In this document: positions 1 through 10,625 of the stretch, one piece after another
Layout: each line of letters begins with the position of its first letter
Numbering within the stretch: the stretch's first letter is position 1
DNA from: Antarcticibacterium flavum
Lineage (GTDB): Bacteria > Bacteroidota > Bacteroidia > Flavobacteriales > Flavobacteriaceae
Assembly: GCF_006159205.1 (NCBI RefSeq)
Contig: NZ_CP040812.1
Span: 1-64,000, forward strand
Direction: 5' to 3'
Length of the DNA: 64,000 bases
Made by a program: the position numbers and the translations under genes
The notes under the pieces: model-generated
Told to the model about the DNA's origin: nothing
Databases searched by the model: none
The model's input: only the letters and a program-made list of their open reading frames with translations

Positions 1-1735
1 CTGTGGTGGGGATCCAGGCTCACCACGATCAATAACTTATTCTCGCCGTCCTGGCTTATTTTGGAATAACATAAAATCTGGTCATTATCTGTATCGCAAA
101 ATTCAATATTCCAGGTGCTTTGGAGTGCCTGTTTTCTTTTCTTATTCTGTTAAGGAGGGTGATAGTCTCTTTTGTTTTGGTTTGTTTATTCCAGTCCCAA
201 TGCTTGACCTCATATTTCTCAGATCTTATATATTCCTCCTTCCTGGATAAGGTTCATTTAGATTATATTCGAAAAGGGGGCCATACATCCCGTAGTTGGA
301 GGAAAGCGTCCCTGCAAGGATGAGCCTTATTAGAAATGAAGGTTCTTCTTTATGCTCCAATGAAATTGGAAGTATATCGGGAGTATTTGGCAGAAGTTGG
401 GCCGGAAATATTCCCTCATTTCTGTTTTGGTAAGTTCTGTAATGTATTCTATAAATTCCGCCTTACTGTTTCTCCAGGTGAAATAGGTATAGGACTGGGT
501 GAAACCTATCTTCCCCAGTTTTTCCATGACCCTTGGCCTGGTAAAAGCTTCAGCAAGAAAAATAATGCCATCATACTTTTTGATTTATATCGTTAATGAG
601 CCATTCCCAGAAAATAAAGGATTTGGTATGTGGATTATCAACCCTAAAGATCTTAACCCCTTTATCTATCCAATATTCCACAATGCTTTTAAGTTCCTTC
701 CAGAGATTTTCCCAGTCGGCTGTTTCAAAATTCACTGGCAAGACGTCCTGGTATTTTTTTGGCGGATTTTCAGCATATTGTACAGTGCCATCCGGGCGCC
801 ATTTGAACCATTGGGGATGCTCTTTTACATAGGGATGGTCTGGAGAACATTGAATTGCAAAATCCAAAGCCACCTCTATCCCCAGGTCATTAGCTTTACC
901 AACGAAATTCACAAAATCATCGATAGTACCAAGTTCAGGATGAATAGCCTTGTGGCCGCCTTCCTTTGCACCTATGGCCCATGGGGAGCCGGGATCACCG
1001 GCATTGGCAGTGGTGGCATTGTTCACACCTTTGCGGTGGCTGCGTCCTATAGGATGAATAGGAGGCAAGTAGATTACATCAAATCCCATTTTACTTATTC
1101 CTTCAAGGATCCTTTCGCTGGTTTGAAATGTCCCATGCTCCCCTTCATTGGGAGAAGTGGACCTTGGGAAAAATTCATACCAGGAGCTAAATAAGGCCCT
1201 TTCCCTTTCTACCAGTACTTCGAGTGTTTTATCGTACCGGCTCGAATGATTTCTATCTCTTGAATGATACATGATAGAGGATACCTCTTCACTTAAGGCC
1301 AGATTTACCGAGGCTTCGTCGTTATTATCGTCCCTTAAGACCTCTATCCATTTTTGAAGTTTCTTTTTATCTGGCGAAGTAGCGCGTGCAATTGCCTCCT
1401 CCATCATTTGAGCCCAATAAGAAGTTCGGTTTGTATAGGTTGATTGGCCTCATATTTTTTTTGGAGACCGTCCTGCCAGGTTTTAAAATGATCTATCCAG
1501 GCCTCAATTGTATTCAAAAAACCCGGTTTCGGGTGCCTGGAAATGCATTGTCCATTTATCATTTCCCAGGAATTCCATTGGTTTTTCCTGCCACTTCCTC
1601 TCTTTACCCTTTCCTTTTTTCTTTTCACGAAAAAAGTACGGCATCCACTTTATCGTGACCATCCCCGTATATCCTAAAATCCGCATCTCTCTTTAAAATT
1701 GATCTTTTTTATAGGTTCATAATAAAAATGTTTTC
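1..1735 (-). pseudogene. glgE: GlgE-type alpha-1,4-glucan:maltose-1-phosphate maltosyltransferase, frameshifted, 3' end outside window
   Basis: GlgE transfers maltose from maltose-1-phosphate to growing alpha-glucan in the cytoplasm. Family signatures are spread over several frames. The N-terminal part (about 1400-1700) has YGDGHDKVDA and NDKWTMHFQAPETG. The GH13 core (571-1407) has GFDVIYLPPIHPIGRSHRKG, EVALDFAIQCSPDHP and the nucleophile region KIFRVDNPHTK. Near 330-527 it reads [20 protein letters not shown], and the window edge still encodes a C-terminal LLIVVSLDPHH. Frame changes occur near 1640, 1400 and 560 and again below 400; at least two are one-base losses in homopolymers, such as GGGG to GGG near 1409. 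The start near 1735 is a guess because the N-terminus is garbled. The gene faces treZ across an IS remnant. It may be a true pseudogene or an intact gene with sequence errors. Confidence 0.8.
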
Positions 1736-1739
1736 CATT

Positions 1740-1910
1740 ATTTTGTTTCCGAGGAATTATCCAGGCACATTTTATTTTTTATTATTGAGATGTTTACTAT
1801 TTGAGGTTTGAAAAGCTAATTTTTTTGAATTAAGACAATAATAGCTCATCCCTGGTGTAGGATTATTTTTGCAGATATTAGATTTCTTTCTACTCTTTCT
1901 GTTGTTGTTA
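1740..1910. other. short intergenic stretch between glgE and the transposase remnant
   Basis: AT-rich and without a recognisable gene. The left end of the IS1380-type element should lie here. I looked for terminal inverted repeats matching the far side (3220-3660) and found none that convinced me. Confidence 0.5.
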
Positions 1911-3219
1911 CTATGTTTGATAATGGTTGTATGAATAAATCCTTAATTTGAGTTGGCGGCTTTGTTTGATCCATTTAGCAGGTAATATGATAAATCTGAA
2001 AATGAATTTTTTCATCCTGTAAGTGGGTTTTAGATACCTGTTCGTTTTAGAAAAATGCTGGATTATCTTATTGTAGAGATTCCGGCATATTGCCGTAAAG
2101 TATAAGAAGACAAGATTTTTGTTCAAGGATGAGAAAGGCATATTGTTCCAACCAAAATCATTTTTAAGTATATCAAACTGGCGCTCCATATTTCCTCTTT
2201 GGTTGTAAAACGCTGCAACACCTTTGGTATCCAGATCAAAATCATTTGTTATTATGGCTCTATAATCATAAATATCTTGAGTAATCAAGTCTATCTGCCT
2301 ATCTTTTTTTGGTTTTCTTTTTACAACGAGTCTATATGTTTGTGCCTTATTTGATGGGGACTGTCGTTTAAAGGGGGTTATCTCAATAGATCCTACTTCC
2401 ATGGTCCCATCTTCACACTTCATTTCTTCCCACTGGCCAACTTGGGAAAAATATTTTCAACATAGCTGTTCCTGCATCCTATGTAAAAATTATCAACCTT
2501 ACTTTGTAAGAAGGAAATGACATCATATTGGTATGATGCCGCATCGGCTCTGAAATTATGGACTTTTTTGATCTTTTGGGAATCCAATAAATCAAATACT
2601 CTTTTAAGGGTGTCTAGCTGAAAAGATTTTGCATCCGAGTTTCCGTTCCGGTTTTCAATATATAGGATGTTCTCTTCATTTATGGTACATACTCCGGGCT
2701 GATATCCATAATTCCTTTTATACGTCATCTTACTATCTTCCTTTTCATTGAAAATAATCGTGTTGTCGTAATCAATAGTAAGCTTGTCAGACTTAAAAAC
2801 TCCAAGCTTTTTAAGAATATCTATATTCAGACTTTCTAATTTTTTGAGTTTGTACAATATTGATGAGTTACAACACCTCGCTTGGTTTTACAAGATTGAG
2901 TTTGCTCGGAAAGTTGAGATAGTCTTCTTAAAACAGTGTCAGGACTTGCTAGTTTTACAAAAGGATTATTAGTGAAATGGGGTTTCAAATGTGCTTGTAA
3001 ATCTTCGATATAATCTCCTCCACAGAGGTAGACTGATTTCAAAGAATAGAAAATGTCTTTCCAGGAATATTTACTTTGATTGACCATTGGAGGAAGCCTG
3101 TCATTACAAATTTGATCGATGTTCATCTTGTTCAAATAGTCAAAAACAAAATTTGCTCCTCCGAAAGCGGAGATCGGATTGGATTTTATTATCTTCACGG
3201 CTGTAGTATTGTGCAACAC
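1911..3219 (-). pseudogene. IS1380-family transposase, broken by two frameshifts
   Basis: Three consecutive reading-frame pieces (2836-3219, 2420-2857, 1911-2423) together make a transposase of about 430 residues, the usual length for IS1380. The DDE residues can be placed: Asp in LTIDYDNTIIFNEKED, Asp in NFRADAASYQYD and Glu in YNQRGNMERQFD. The N-terminal SPDTVLRRLSQLSEQ and the NYGYQPGV stretch also fit the family. The breaks lie near 2845 and near 2445. At the second, one lost C in a run of Cs restores IFSQVGQWEEMKCEDG. The element sits between divergent glgE and treZ, where it could separate or alter their promoters. The family call is from motif memory. Confidence 0.75.
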
Positions 3220-3240
3220 TAATTTAAGTGAATATTACGT

Positions 3241-3280
3241 AGCTGCAAAGCCCCATTAAATAAGGTTTTGCAGCTTTTTT
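3241..3280 (+). terminator. hairpin with T-run next to the IS remnant
   Basis: AGCTGCAAA (3241-3249) pairs perfectly with TTTGCAGCT (3267-3275) and is followed by six Ts. The orientation would stop plus-strand transcription entering the region upstream of the transposase, as terminators near IS ends often do. Confidence 0.55.
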
Positions 3281-3689
3281 ATATAAGACTTACGGATTTT
3301 AGGATATATCGGCAGTTACATCTACCCTTTCATTTACAGTTCTCTTTATGGATACTTACCGCAATCTATTTGCGGTTTCACATTATCTATACTTACTCTT
3401 AAATGTCCTTCTATATTCATTAATTTCATTTGTAGATTATTGTTTATAATAGTCCCATTTTAATAAGGGAGCACTCTTTTAATTTTTTAATATTTATCTT
3501 GTATTGAGATTTTGCTCATATTTGAAATCTTTATCAAAAGCCTGATTATTGGATACCTAAGGTGCCGGCTATTTTTAAAGTACTTAAAGTTAGATAAGTG
3601 GGGTAAACTTCTCCGTTAAAATATTACTAAACTTAATTCTTAGGGATTATCCTTCTTAGATTTGATAATTCCAAGCATTAATTAAAATA
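3281..3689. other. gene-free region upstream of treZ
   Basis: About 400 bp of AT-rich DNA without a credible reading frame. It contains a small perfect hairpin, ACCGCAA/TTGCGGT at 3358-3376, and near its right end a -7-like box. It probably holds the right end of the IS1380-type element and the treZ promoter. No clear IS terminal repeat was found. Confidence 0.5.
3657..3664 (+). promoter_or_regulatory. Bacteroidota -7 box (TAGATTTG) upstream of treZ
   Basis: TAGATTTG matches the TAnnTTTG consensus exactly and lies 26 nt before the treZ start. No convincing -33 TTG was seen at the usual distance, so the call is weak. Confidence 0.35.
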
Positions 3690-5544
3690 ATGAATAGAAA
3701 ACAGGAGCAGAATATCTTCAGAATAATAAAACCCGATTTTGCGTTTGGGCACCTTTTAAGGAAAAGGTTGCAGTAAAGCTTAAGGAAAAAAAGCCAATAT
3801 CCCTTACCAGGGATAAGAATGGTTATTGGGAGGGTATAGTTGAAGGAACAAAACCCGGGGATTATATAAATATATACTTAATAATAAGGATCAATTTCCA
3901 GATCCTGCTTCTCGCTCCCAGCCGGAGGGTGTTCATTCCTGGTCGCAGGTTATAGATCAAAATGAATTTTCCTGGCAGGATAATGACTGGAAAGGAATTC
4001 CCTTATCACAAATGGTAATTTATGAGCTTCACGTTGGACTTTTACCCCGCAGGGAACTTATGAGGCGATTATTGATAAACTGGACCACCTGTTGGAATTG
4101 GGAGCCAATACTATAGAAATAATGCCCATTTCCCCAATTTCCCGGAGAAAGGAATTGGGGATATGATGGAGTGTATCCTTATGCTGCTCAATATAGCTAT
4201 GGCGGAGTAAATGGATTAAAAAAATGATTGATGCCTGCCATAAGAAGGGGATTGCAGTTATTCTTGATGCTGTTTACAACCATATGGGCCCCGAGGGAAA
4301 TTACCTGTCCAGTACGGCCCTTACTTTACTGAAAATACCAGACACCCTGGGGAGCAGCACTTAATTTTGATGATGAGCACAGTGACGAGGTTCGAAATTT
4401 TTTCTTGCAGAATGCCATAATGTGGCTGGAGGATTTTCATTTTGATGGATTAAGGCTTGATGCTATTCACGAAATAATTGATCGTGGAGCGAGGCATTTA
4501 TTAAAAGAAATGAGTCAAAAGGTAGATGAAATGGAAGAAAAAACAAGTCGTCGTTTTGTCCTTATTGCAGAGAGCGACCTCAATGATACAAAGGTGGTTA
4601 ATTCCTATGAAAAAGGGGATTTGGACTGGAAGGGCAGTGGGTAGATGATTTTCATCACGCTGTACATACACTGCTTACCGGGGAAAAAGAAGGATATTAC
4701 AGCGATTATGGTAAACTTTCTCAGCTTGCCAAAGCATTTAAACAAGGGTTTATTTATGATGGCGTTTATTCTTCTCACAGGAAAAGAACAGTGGGAAACA
4801 GTCCAAAGGGCTTAGCCCCGCACCATTTTGTTGTTTCAATTCAAAATCATGACCAGGTGGGAAACCGGATGCTTGGCGACCGGTTAACTCATCTTCTTTC
4901 CTTCGAAGGACAAAAGCTTGCCGCAGGCATAATGCTTACTTCTGCCTTTGTGCCAATGTTGTTTATGGGAGAGGAATTTGGAGAGGAGAATCCTTTCCAA
5001 TATTTTGTAAGTCACGGTGATCCAGAGCTGGTAAAAGCCGTTCAGCAAGGAAGGAAAAGAGAGTTCGAATATTTTCTTACCCATGAAGGCGATTTCCCAG
5101 ACCCGCAGTCAAAAGAGACCTTTAATAACTCCAAATTAAACTGGAATTTTAAAGATGACGAAAGGAAAAAGAAAACTATTTGAATTTTATAAATATCTAC
5201 TGAAGCTAAGAAAGGAAGGAGAATTTGAACTTTCAGAATAGTGAAATAAAAACACAGCTATTGTTGAAAAAAATCTTTTGCTGGCTGAAACTGAAAACTC
5301 GAAGGGGCTTCTTGCAGCTTACAATTTTAGTAATGAGCCTCAAAGTATAAAATGCCTGAAGGTGATTTAAAGATCCTGCTGGCATCTGCAATAAGCAATG
5401 GGGAGGCAGAGAGAATTTTTCGCCGGGAGAGAAGTTGCCGGGACATTCCTTTATCATTTGTAAAAAGGATTAAAAATTGTTCCCACATATTAATTAATGC
5501 AGAAGAAAGATCGAGGATATTTTTCTGCCACTTATAAAGAATGA
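3690..5544 (+). pseudogene. treZ: malto-oligosyltrehalose trehalohydrolase (TreZ), frameshifted
   Basis: TreZ releases trehalose from maltooligosyl-trehalose made by TreY. Reading across frames gives the full family pattern: [75 protein letters not shown], the nucleophile region FDGLRLDAIHEI, RFVLIAESD, VVSIQNHDQVGNRMLGDRL and FVPMLFMGEEFGE. About ten one-base indels break it, for example near 4050 (GGG to GG), 4130 (an added C), 4219 (a lost A) and 4635 (GGGG to GGG). The restored end, NAEEDRGYFSATYKE, stops 4 nt before the GH57 start, so gene order and coupling look preserved. ATG 3690 is the likely start. Either sequence error or real decay is possible; intact treY just downstream favours error. 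Confidence 0.82.
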
Positions 5545-5548
5545 AAAT

Positions 5549-7965
5549 ATGAAAGAGAAATATGTTTGCATCCATGGCCATTTTTACCAGCCACCACGTG
5601 AAAACCCCTGGTTAAACAAGGTAGAGATCCAGGATTCGGCCTACCCATATCATGACTGGAACCATAGGATCAATGCAGAGTGCTATGTAAGGAATACCTC
5701 CTCCAGGATTTGGGATGATGAGGGAAAGATCAAAGCCATAATGAATAATTATGGCTGGATGAGCTTTAATATAGGTCCCACGCTTTTGGCCTGGATGGAA
5801 AATGAGGCCCCGGGAACCTATAATGCCATTTTGGAGGCCGACAAGGAGAGCCAGGAAAGATTTTCAGGCCACGGGTCTGCAATTGCACAGGCATTTAATC
5901 ATTTGATCATGCCGCTTGCAAACGAAAGGGACCAGGAAACCCAAATCATTTGGGGAATAGAAGATTTTAAGTCTCGTTTTAATCGGGATCCCGAAGGCAT
6001 GTGGCTGGGAGAACAGCAGTAAACACCAGCACCCTGGAATTGATGGCAAAGCATGGGATCAAATTCACTATCCTGTCACCTTATCAGGCAAAGCAGGTGA
6101 GGAAACTGGGAGAAAAGGAATGGCATGATGCTACCAATGCTAAAGTAGACACCAAAAAAGCCTATATCTACAAACTTCCTTCAGGAAAAGCATAAGTCTC
6201 TTCTTTTATGATGGCCCGGCTTCGCAAGGAGTTGCATTTGAAGGACTTCTTAATGACGGGGAACGCTTTGCCTCAAGACTACAGGGACAATTTACAGATG
6301 AGGAAAAAGTGCAGTTAGTGCATATTGCAACAGATGGGGAAAGCTATGGCCATCACCATCACCTGGGAGAAATGGCTTTATCTTATTGTCTACATCACCT
6401 TGAGGAACAGGAGGATTCCACATTGACCATTTATGGGGAATTCCTGGAGAAATTTCCCCCGGAATATGAAGCCCAGATCGTGGAAAACACTTCATGGAGC
6501 TGCTACCATGGTGTAGAGAGATGGCGGTCAGACTGCGGGTGCAACACCGGGGGGAATGAAGGATGGGACCAGCAATGGCGGGAACCACTTCGAAAGACCT
6601 TTGACTGGGTACGGGACCATCTCATTGGCCTTTATGAGAAAGAGATGGCAGCCTACACTTCCAGCCCTGGGAAGTAAGGAATAATTATATTAAAGTGATC
6701 CTTGACCGGGACCGGCACAACGTAGAAGAGTTTCTGGAAGCAAATTTCAAAAAGGAACTGGATGAGGAAGAAAGGGTAAAGCTGTTGAAGCTCCTGGAGA
6801 TGCAATATCATAGTATGCTTATGTATACCAGTTGTGGTTGGTTCTTTGATGAGGTCACGGGATTGAGTCCATGCAGGATATTTTTATGCTAAACGGGCTA
6901 TCCAGCTTGCTGAGGAAATTAGCGGTAAGAGCTACGAGGAGGATTTTGTGAGACTACTTGAGGAGATCCCGAGTAACATTCCCGAATATGGAACTGCACT
7001 TACGGCGTACAGAAAGTTCGTTGAACCCATGGCCCTGGATATGATTCGAATTGGAGCTCACTACGCGGTCTCATCCTCTTTGAGGAATTCCCTGAAGAGG
7101 TGAGCCTTTATAACTTTAGCGCGAGTGTCAAAACAAGACATTATTATGAAGCAGGGAAACAAAAGCTGGTGATAGGGCGTACAGAATTTCGTTCAGATAT
7201 CACCTGGGAAACGGTAGATATCTCATATGCCGTATTGCATATGGGGATCACCACTTATTTGGAGGAGTGCGAAAATATCTTGGAGCAGAAGCTTTGGAAG
7301 AAATGCATTCCAGTGTTGCCAGTTTCTTTCATAAAGGGAATGTATATGAGATCTTTAATATGATGGACCAGTACTTTGGTAACCATAATTATTCCTTCTG
7401 GCATTTATTCAGGGATGAGCAGCGAAGTATTATGAAGCTTATCATGGAAAATACCCTCAAGAGTGTTGAGACCAGTATGCAGCAAATTTATGATAACTCC
7501 TATCCCTTACTTCAAACTTTTAAGGAGATCAACATGGCAGTTCCCAACAGGTTAAAAATGCCTGTAGATATGGCTGTGAACAACAAGATCATTCATGAAC
7601 TGGAGAATGAACATTTTAAACTTCATCGCTTAAAGCATTTGCTGGAATCTGCTTCACATATCAATGTGACTTTGGATGATGTTACCCTGGGTTATCTTAC
7701 AGATAATAAGCTTAATTCCTTAATGAAGCAACTAAGGGAAGACCCAGATAATATTGAATTGCTTAAGCTCATTAATGATTTCTTACAACTTATTAAGGAA
7801 AGTCCTCTTGAACCTAACGAATGGGAGGCACAAAACATTGCATTTGAGATAAAGGATGAGCAGTTTGATCATTATTCAAACGAGGAGAAGGCCGGGAATG
7901 AAAAAGCAGGGGAGTGGATACAGGCATTCATTGAGCTGGAAAAGAAATTAAACCTCGTACCATAA
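5549..7965 (+). pseudogene. GH57 family glycoside hydrolase (DUF3536 type), frameshifted
   Basis: Without its frame breaks this would encode about 805 residues, the size of DUF3536-containing GH57 proteins that accompany treY/treZ in many bacteria. The N-terminus CIHGHFYQPPRENPWL is the typical GH57 opening. ATDGESYGHHHHLGEMAL supplies a conserved acid/histidine block, and SWSCYHGVERWRSDCGC is characteristic. Breaks lie near 6015, 6190, 6670, 6865, 6890, 7070 and 7245. Each is repaired by adding one base to a homopolymer, for example GAAACA for GAACA, AAAAA for AAAA and GGGGG for GGGG. The 3' third, from 7267 on, is open. The stop overlaps the treY start (TAATG), suggesting translational coupling. 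The likely role is alpha-glucan hydrolysis or transfer; the exact substrate is unknown. Confidence 0.8.
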
Positions 7966-10625
7966 TGAAAAAGCCAGATACTACTTACAGGCTTCAACTC
8001 TCTCCCGGTTTTACCATTGAAGACCTTAAACCGCGTTTGGAGTACCTTCATAAACTGGGAATTTCAACCATTTATTCAGCTCCATTTTTCCAGGCCAGGG
8101 AAGGAAGTACTCATGGCTATGACGTAATAGATCCCTTTACTATTAACCTGGAAATCGGGACACTGGAGCAGTTTAGGGAAATAGGACAAACACTGCAGAA
8201 GAGAAATATGACGTGGCTGCAGGATATAGTTCCAAATCATATGGCTTATGATGGGGGAAATGTTTGGTTAAAAGATATTTTTGAACTAGGCCCGGAGTCT
8301 AAATATTATAATTTTTTCGATATCAACTGGGATTACCAGGGCAAGGATAAGGTCATGGCACCTTTCCTTGGAAAATCACTGCAGGAGGTCCTGGAAGCAG
8401 GGGAACTTAAGCTTCAGTTTGATGCTGAAGGATTTTCCCTGGCTTATTATGATAATGTCTATCCTATAAGCAAAAGGTCTTATAGTTTCATGTTAGCTGA
8501 AGCCAATCCTGAAAGCTCCCAAAATTTTGATAAGGTCTTTAAAGAGCACAAGGATTGGGAGGATATAAAGATCGCTCTGTATAGAGAACTGGAACGTAAC
8601 CCTAAACTTAAGGAAGATGCTGAAGCAGGAGTGAAAAAAATAAATTCCTCAAAGCAGAAAATGGAGCAGCTCGTAAACCTGCAATATTACCTGCCCGCCC
8701 ACTGGAAGGAAACAGAGAAGGAGATAAATTACCGCAGGTTCTTTACCATCAATGACCTAATTTGTCTTAGCATGGAAAAAGAGGAGGTATTCAATGCATA
8801 TCATCTTTATATTAAAGAATTGTGCGATGCAGGCCTTATACAAGGGTTAAGAATTGATCATGTAGACGGGCTGTACGATCCAAGGCAATATTTGCAGGCA
8901 CTAAGAAACCTGGTGGGGAAAGACTTTTACCTTATCGTGGAAAAAATTCTTGAAGCGGGAGAAGAACTGCCACGGGATTGGCCTGTTGAAGGCACCAGTG
9001 GATACGATTTTCTTGCCACTGTCAATCATTTGTTTACCAACACCAGGAATGACAGGTTCTTTTCCAAAGCCTATGAGGAGATCTCGCCAAAGTTTGCCGA
9101 TTATGAGGCGCTGGTTTACGAAAAGAAATTATTCATTCTTAAGGAGCGAATGGGAGGTGAACTTAATAATCTTTGGGATTTACTGGAATATAAGGAACTT
9201 CTTCCTTCCAATAACTCGTATAACAAACAGGAGTGGAAGGAGATTCTGAGTATTTTTCTTGCAGGATTTCCGGTTTACAGGATCTACCCTGGAAAATATC
9301 CTTTAACAAAGCCTGAGGCAGAGATCATTCAAACAGCTTACGGTAATGCCGTAGAGCATTCGCCGCAGCATAAAGAGGGACTTGATTATATAAGAGATCT
9401 ATTTCTTGGTAAGGTTAATAGAAATAAGGAGAGTATGCTTTATTTCCTGCAAAGATGCCAGCAATTTACCGGTCCATTGGCTGCAAAAGGGGTGGAGGAT
9501 ACTTCCTTCTATATTTATAACAGGCTTGTCTCCCACAATGAAGTTGGAGATTCTCCAGAGAACTTTGGTATAACAATAGATCAATTCCACCAGGCTATGA
9601 TAGCCCGTAGATCACAATTTCCCTATACTATAAATGCTACTGCCACTCACGATACCAAAAGGGGAGAAGATACCAGGATGAGGTTGAATGTTATAAGTGA
9701 GATACCGCGGGAATGGTTTGAAAAAGTAAATGAATGGAAAGAACTCAATGCCGGGATCAGGAAAAATAAAAAAGGTCCCGGGGCGAACGAGGAATACTTT
9801 ATATATCAAACTTTACTTGCAGGTTTGCCTTACAGGCAGGAAGATGATTTTCTCACCCGCACCTGTGAATACCTGCAAAAAGTTTTAAGAGAGGCAAAGG
9901 TTCACTCCAATTGGGCCGAACCTAATGAAGATTATGAGAATGATGTTTTTAAATTTATTGAGGAGGTCCTTCATAATGATACCTTTAGAAAGTCTTTTGA
10001 TCCATTTCAGAAAAAAATCGCCGGTTTGGGAGCAGTAAAATCCCTGGGGCAATTGTTGATCAAAATTACATCCCCGGGCATCCCCGATATCTACCAGGGG
10101 ACAGAACTTTGGGACCTAAGCTTTGTAGATCCAGATAACAGGCGGCCTGTGGATTATGACTTAAGGCAGGAGTTCCTGGTAAAATTTGAAAATTTGCAGG
10201 TTAGTAAGGATAGTTTAAAAGAGCTCACCACTAATTTTAAAACCGGAGAGGTGAAAATGTATACTATGCTCAAAACACTGCAGCATCGCAGGGAAAATGA
10301 GGAACTATTCACACTTGGAGAATATATCCCACTCGAAGTAACGGGAGAGAATTCAGGGAATTTTGTCGCTTTCTCCAGGAGGTTTAAAAATGATTATTCT
10401 TTAGTAGTTGTACCGGCGCTGGTAAATGAACTTTTTGACCCTTCCAATTTAGCAGTGGACATTGAAAGAATAAAAGACTTAAAGGTTGTTCTTTCCAAAG
10501 GGTATCCAGGTACCTGGAAAAATATATTTACAAATGAATTTTCAGACAATCAAGGATCTCTTGAACTTACATCACATTTGGAGCAATTCCCGGTTGTATT
10601 ATTTAAAAGTGCGAAAGACAAATAA
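7965..10625 (+). CDS. treY: malto-oligosyltrehalose synthase (TreY)
   Basis: TreY isomerises the reducing-end alpha-1,4 bond of maltodextrin to alpha,alpha-1,1, giving maltooligosyl-trehalose for TreZ. The 886-residue protein is intact. It has the GH13_26 pattern: YRLQLSPGFTIEDLKPRLEYL, SAPFFQAREGSTHGYDV, WLQDIVPNHMAYD, GLRIDHVDGLYDPRQYLQ with the nucleophile Asp, YLIVEKILEAGEELP with the acid Glu, and VEGTSGYDFL. NATATHDTKRGEDTRMR and SPGIPDIYQGTELWD are further typical blocks. The ATG shares a base with the preceding stop, and malQ begins directly after its stop. That makes it part of a treZ-GH57-treY-malQ transcription unit for glycogen- or maltodextrin-derived trehalose, plausibly an osmolyte. 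Confidence 0.96.
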   Translation: MKKPDTTYRLQLSPGFTIEDLKPRLEYLHKLGISTIYSAPFFQAREGSTHGYDVIDPFTINLEIGTLEQFREIGQTLQKRNMTWLQDIVPNHMAYDGGNVWLKDIFELGPESKYYNFFDINWDYQGKDKVMAPFLGKSLQEVLEAGELKLQFDAEGFSLAYYDNVYPISKRSYSFMLAEANPESSQNFDKVFKEHKDWEDIKIALYRELERNPKLKEDAEAGVKKINSSKQKMEQLVNLQYYLPAHWKETEKEINYRRFFTINDLICLSMEKEEVFNAYHLYIKELCDAGLIQGLRIDHVDGLYDPRQYLQALRNLVGKDFYLIVEKILEAGEELPRDWPVEGTSGYDFLATVNHLFTNTRNDRFFSKAYEEISPKFADYEALVYEKKLFILKERMGGELNNLWDLLEYKELLPSNNSYNKQEWKEILSIFLAGFPVYRIYPGKYPLTKPEAEIIQTAYGNAVEHSPQHKEGLDYIRDLFLGKVNRNKESMLYFLQRCQQFTGPLAAKGVEDTSFYIYNRLVSHNEVGDSPENFGITIDQFHQAMIARRSQFPYTINATATHDTKRGEDTRMRLNVISEIPREWFEKVNEWKELNAGIRKNKKGPGANEEYFIYQTLLAGLPYRQEDDFLTRTCEYLQKVLREAKVHSNWAEPNEDYENDVFKFIEEVLHNDTFRKSFDPFQKKIAGLGAVKSLGQLLIKITSPGIPDIYQGTELWDLSFVDPDNRRPVDYDLRQEFLVKFENLQVSKDSLKELTTNFKTGEVKMYTMLKTLQHRRENEELFTLGEYIPLEVTGENSGNFVAFSRRFKNDYSLVVVPALVNELFDPSNLAVDIERIKDLKVVLSKGYPGTWKNIFTNEFSDNQGSLELTSHLEQFPVVLFKSAKDK

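Noticed and set aside
499..1194. A 231-codon open frame on the plus strand opposite glgE
   Set aside because: Its protein has no recognisable composition or motif, while the minus strand encodes clear GH13 sequence.
1740..3660. Terminal inverted repeats and target duplication of the IS1380-type element
   Set aside because: Candidate matches on the two sides were too weak and short to assign boundaries.
5549..7965. Programmed frameshifting in the GH57 gene
   Set aside because: There are too many breaks, at varied homopolymers, without slippery-site plus stem-loop arrangements.
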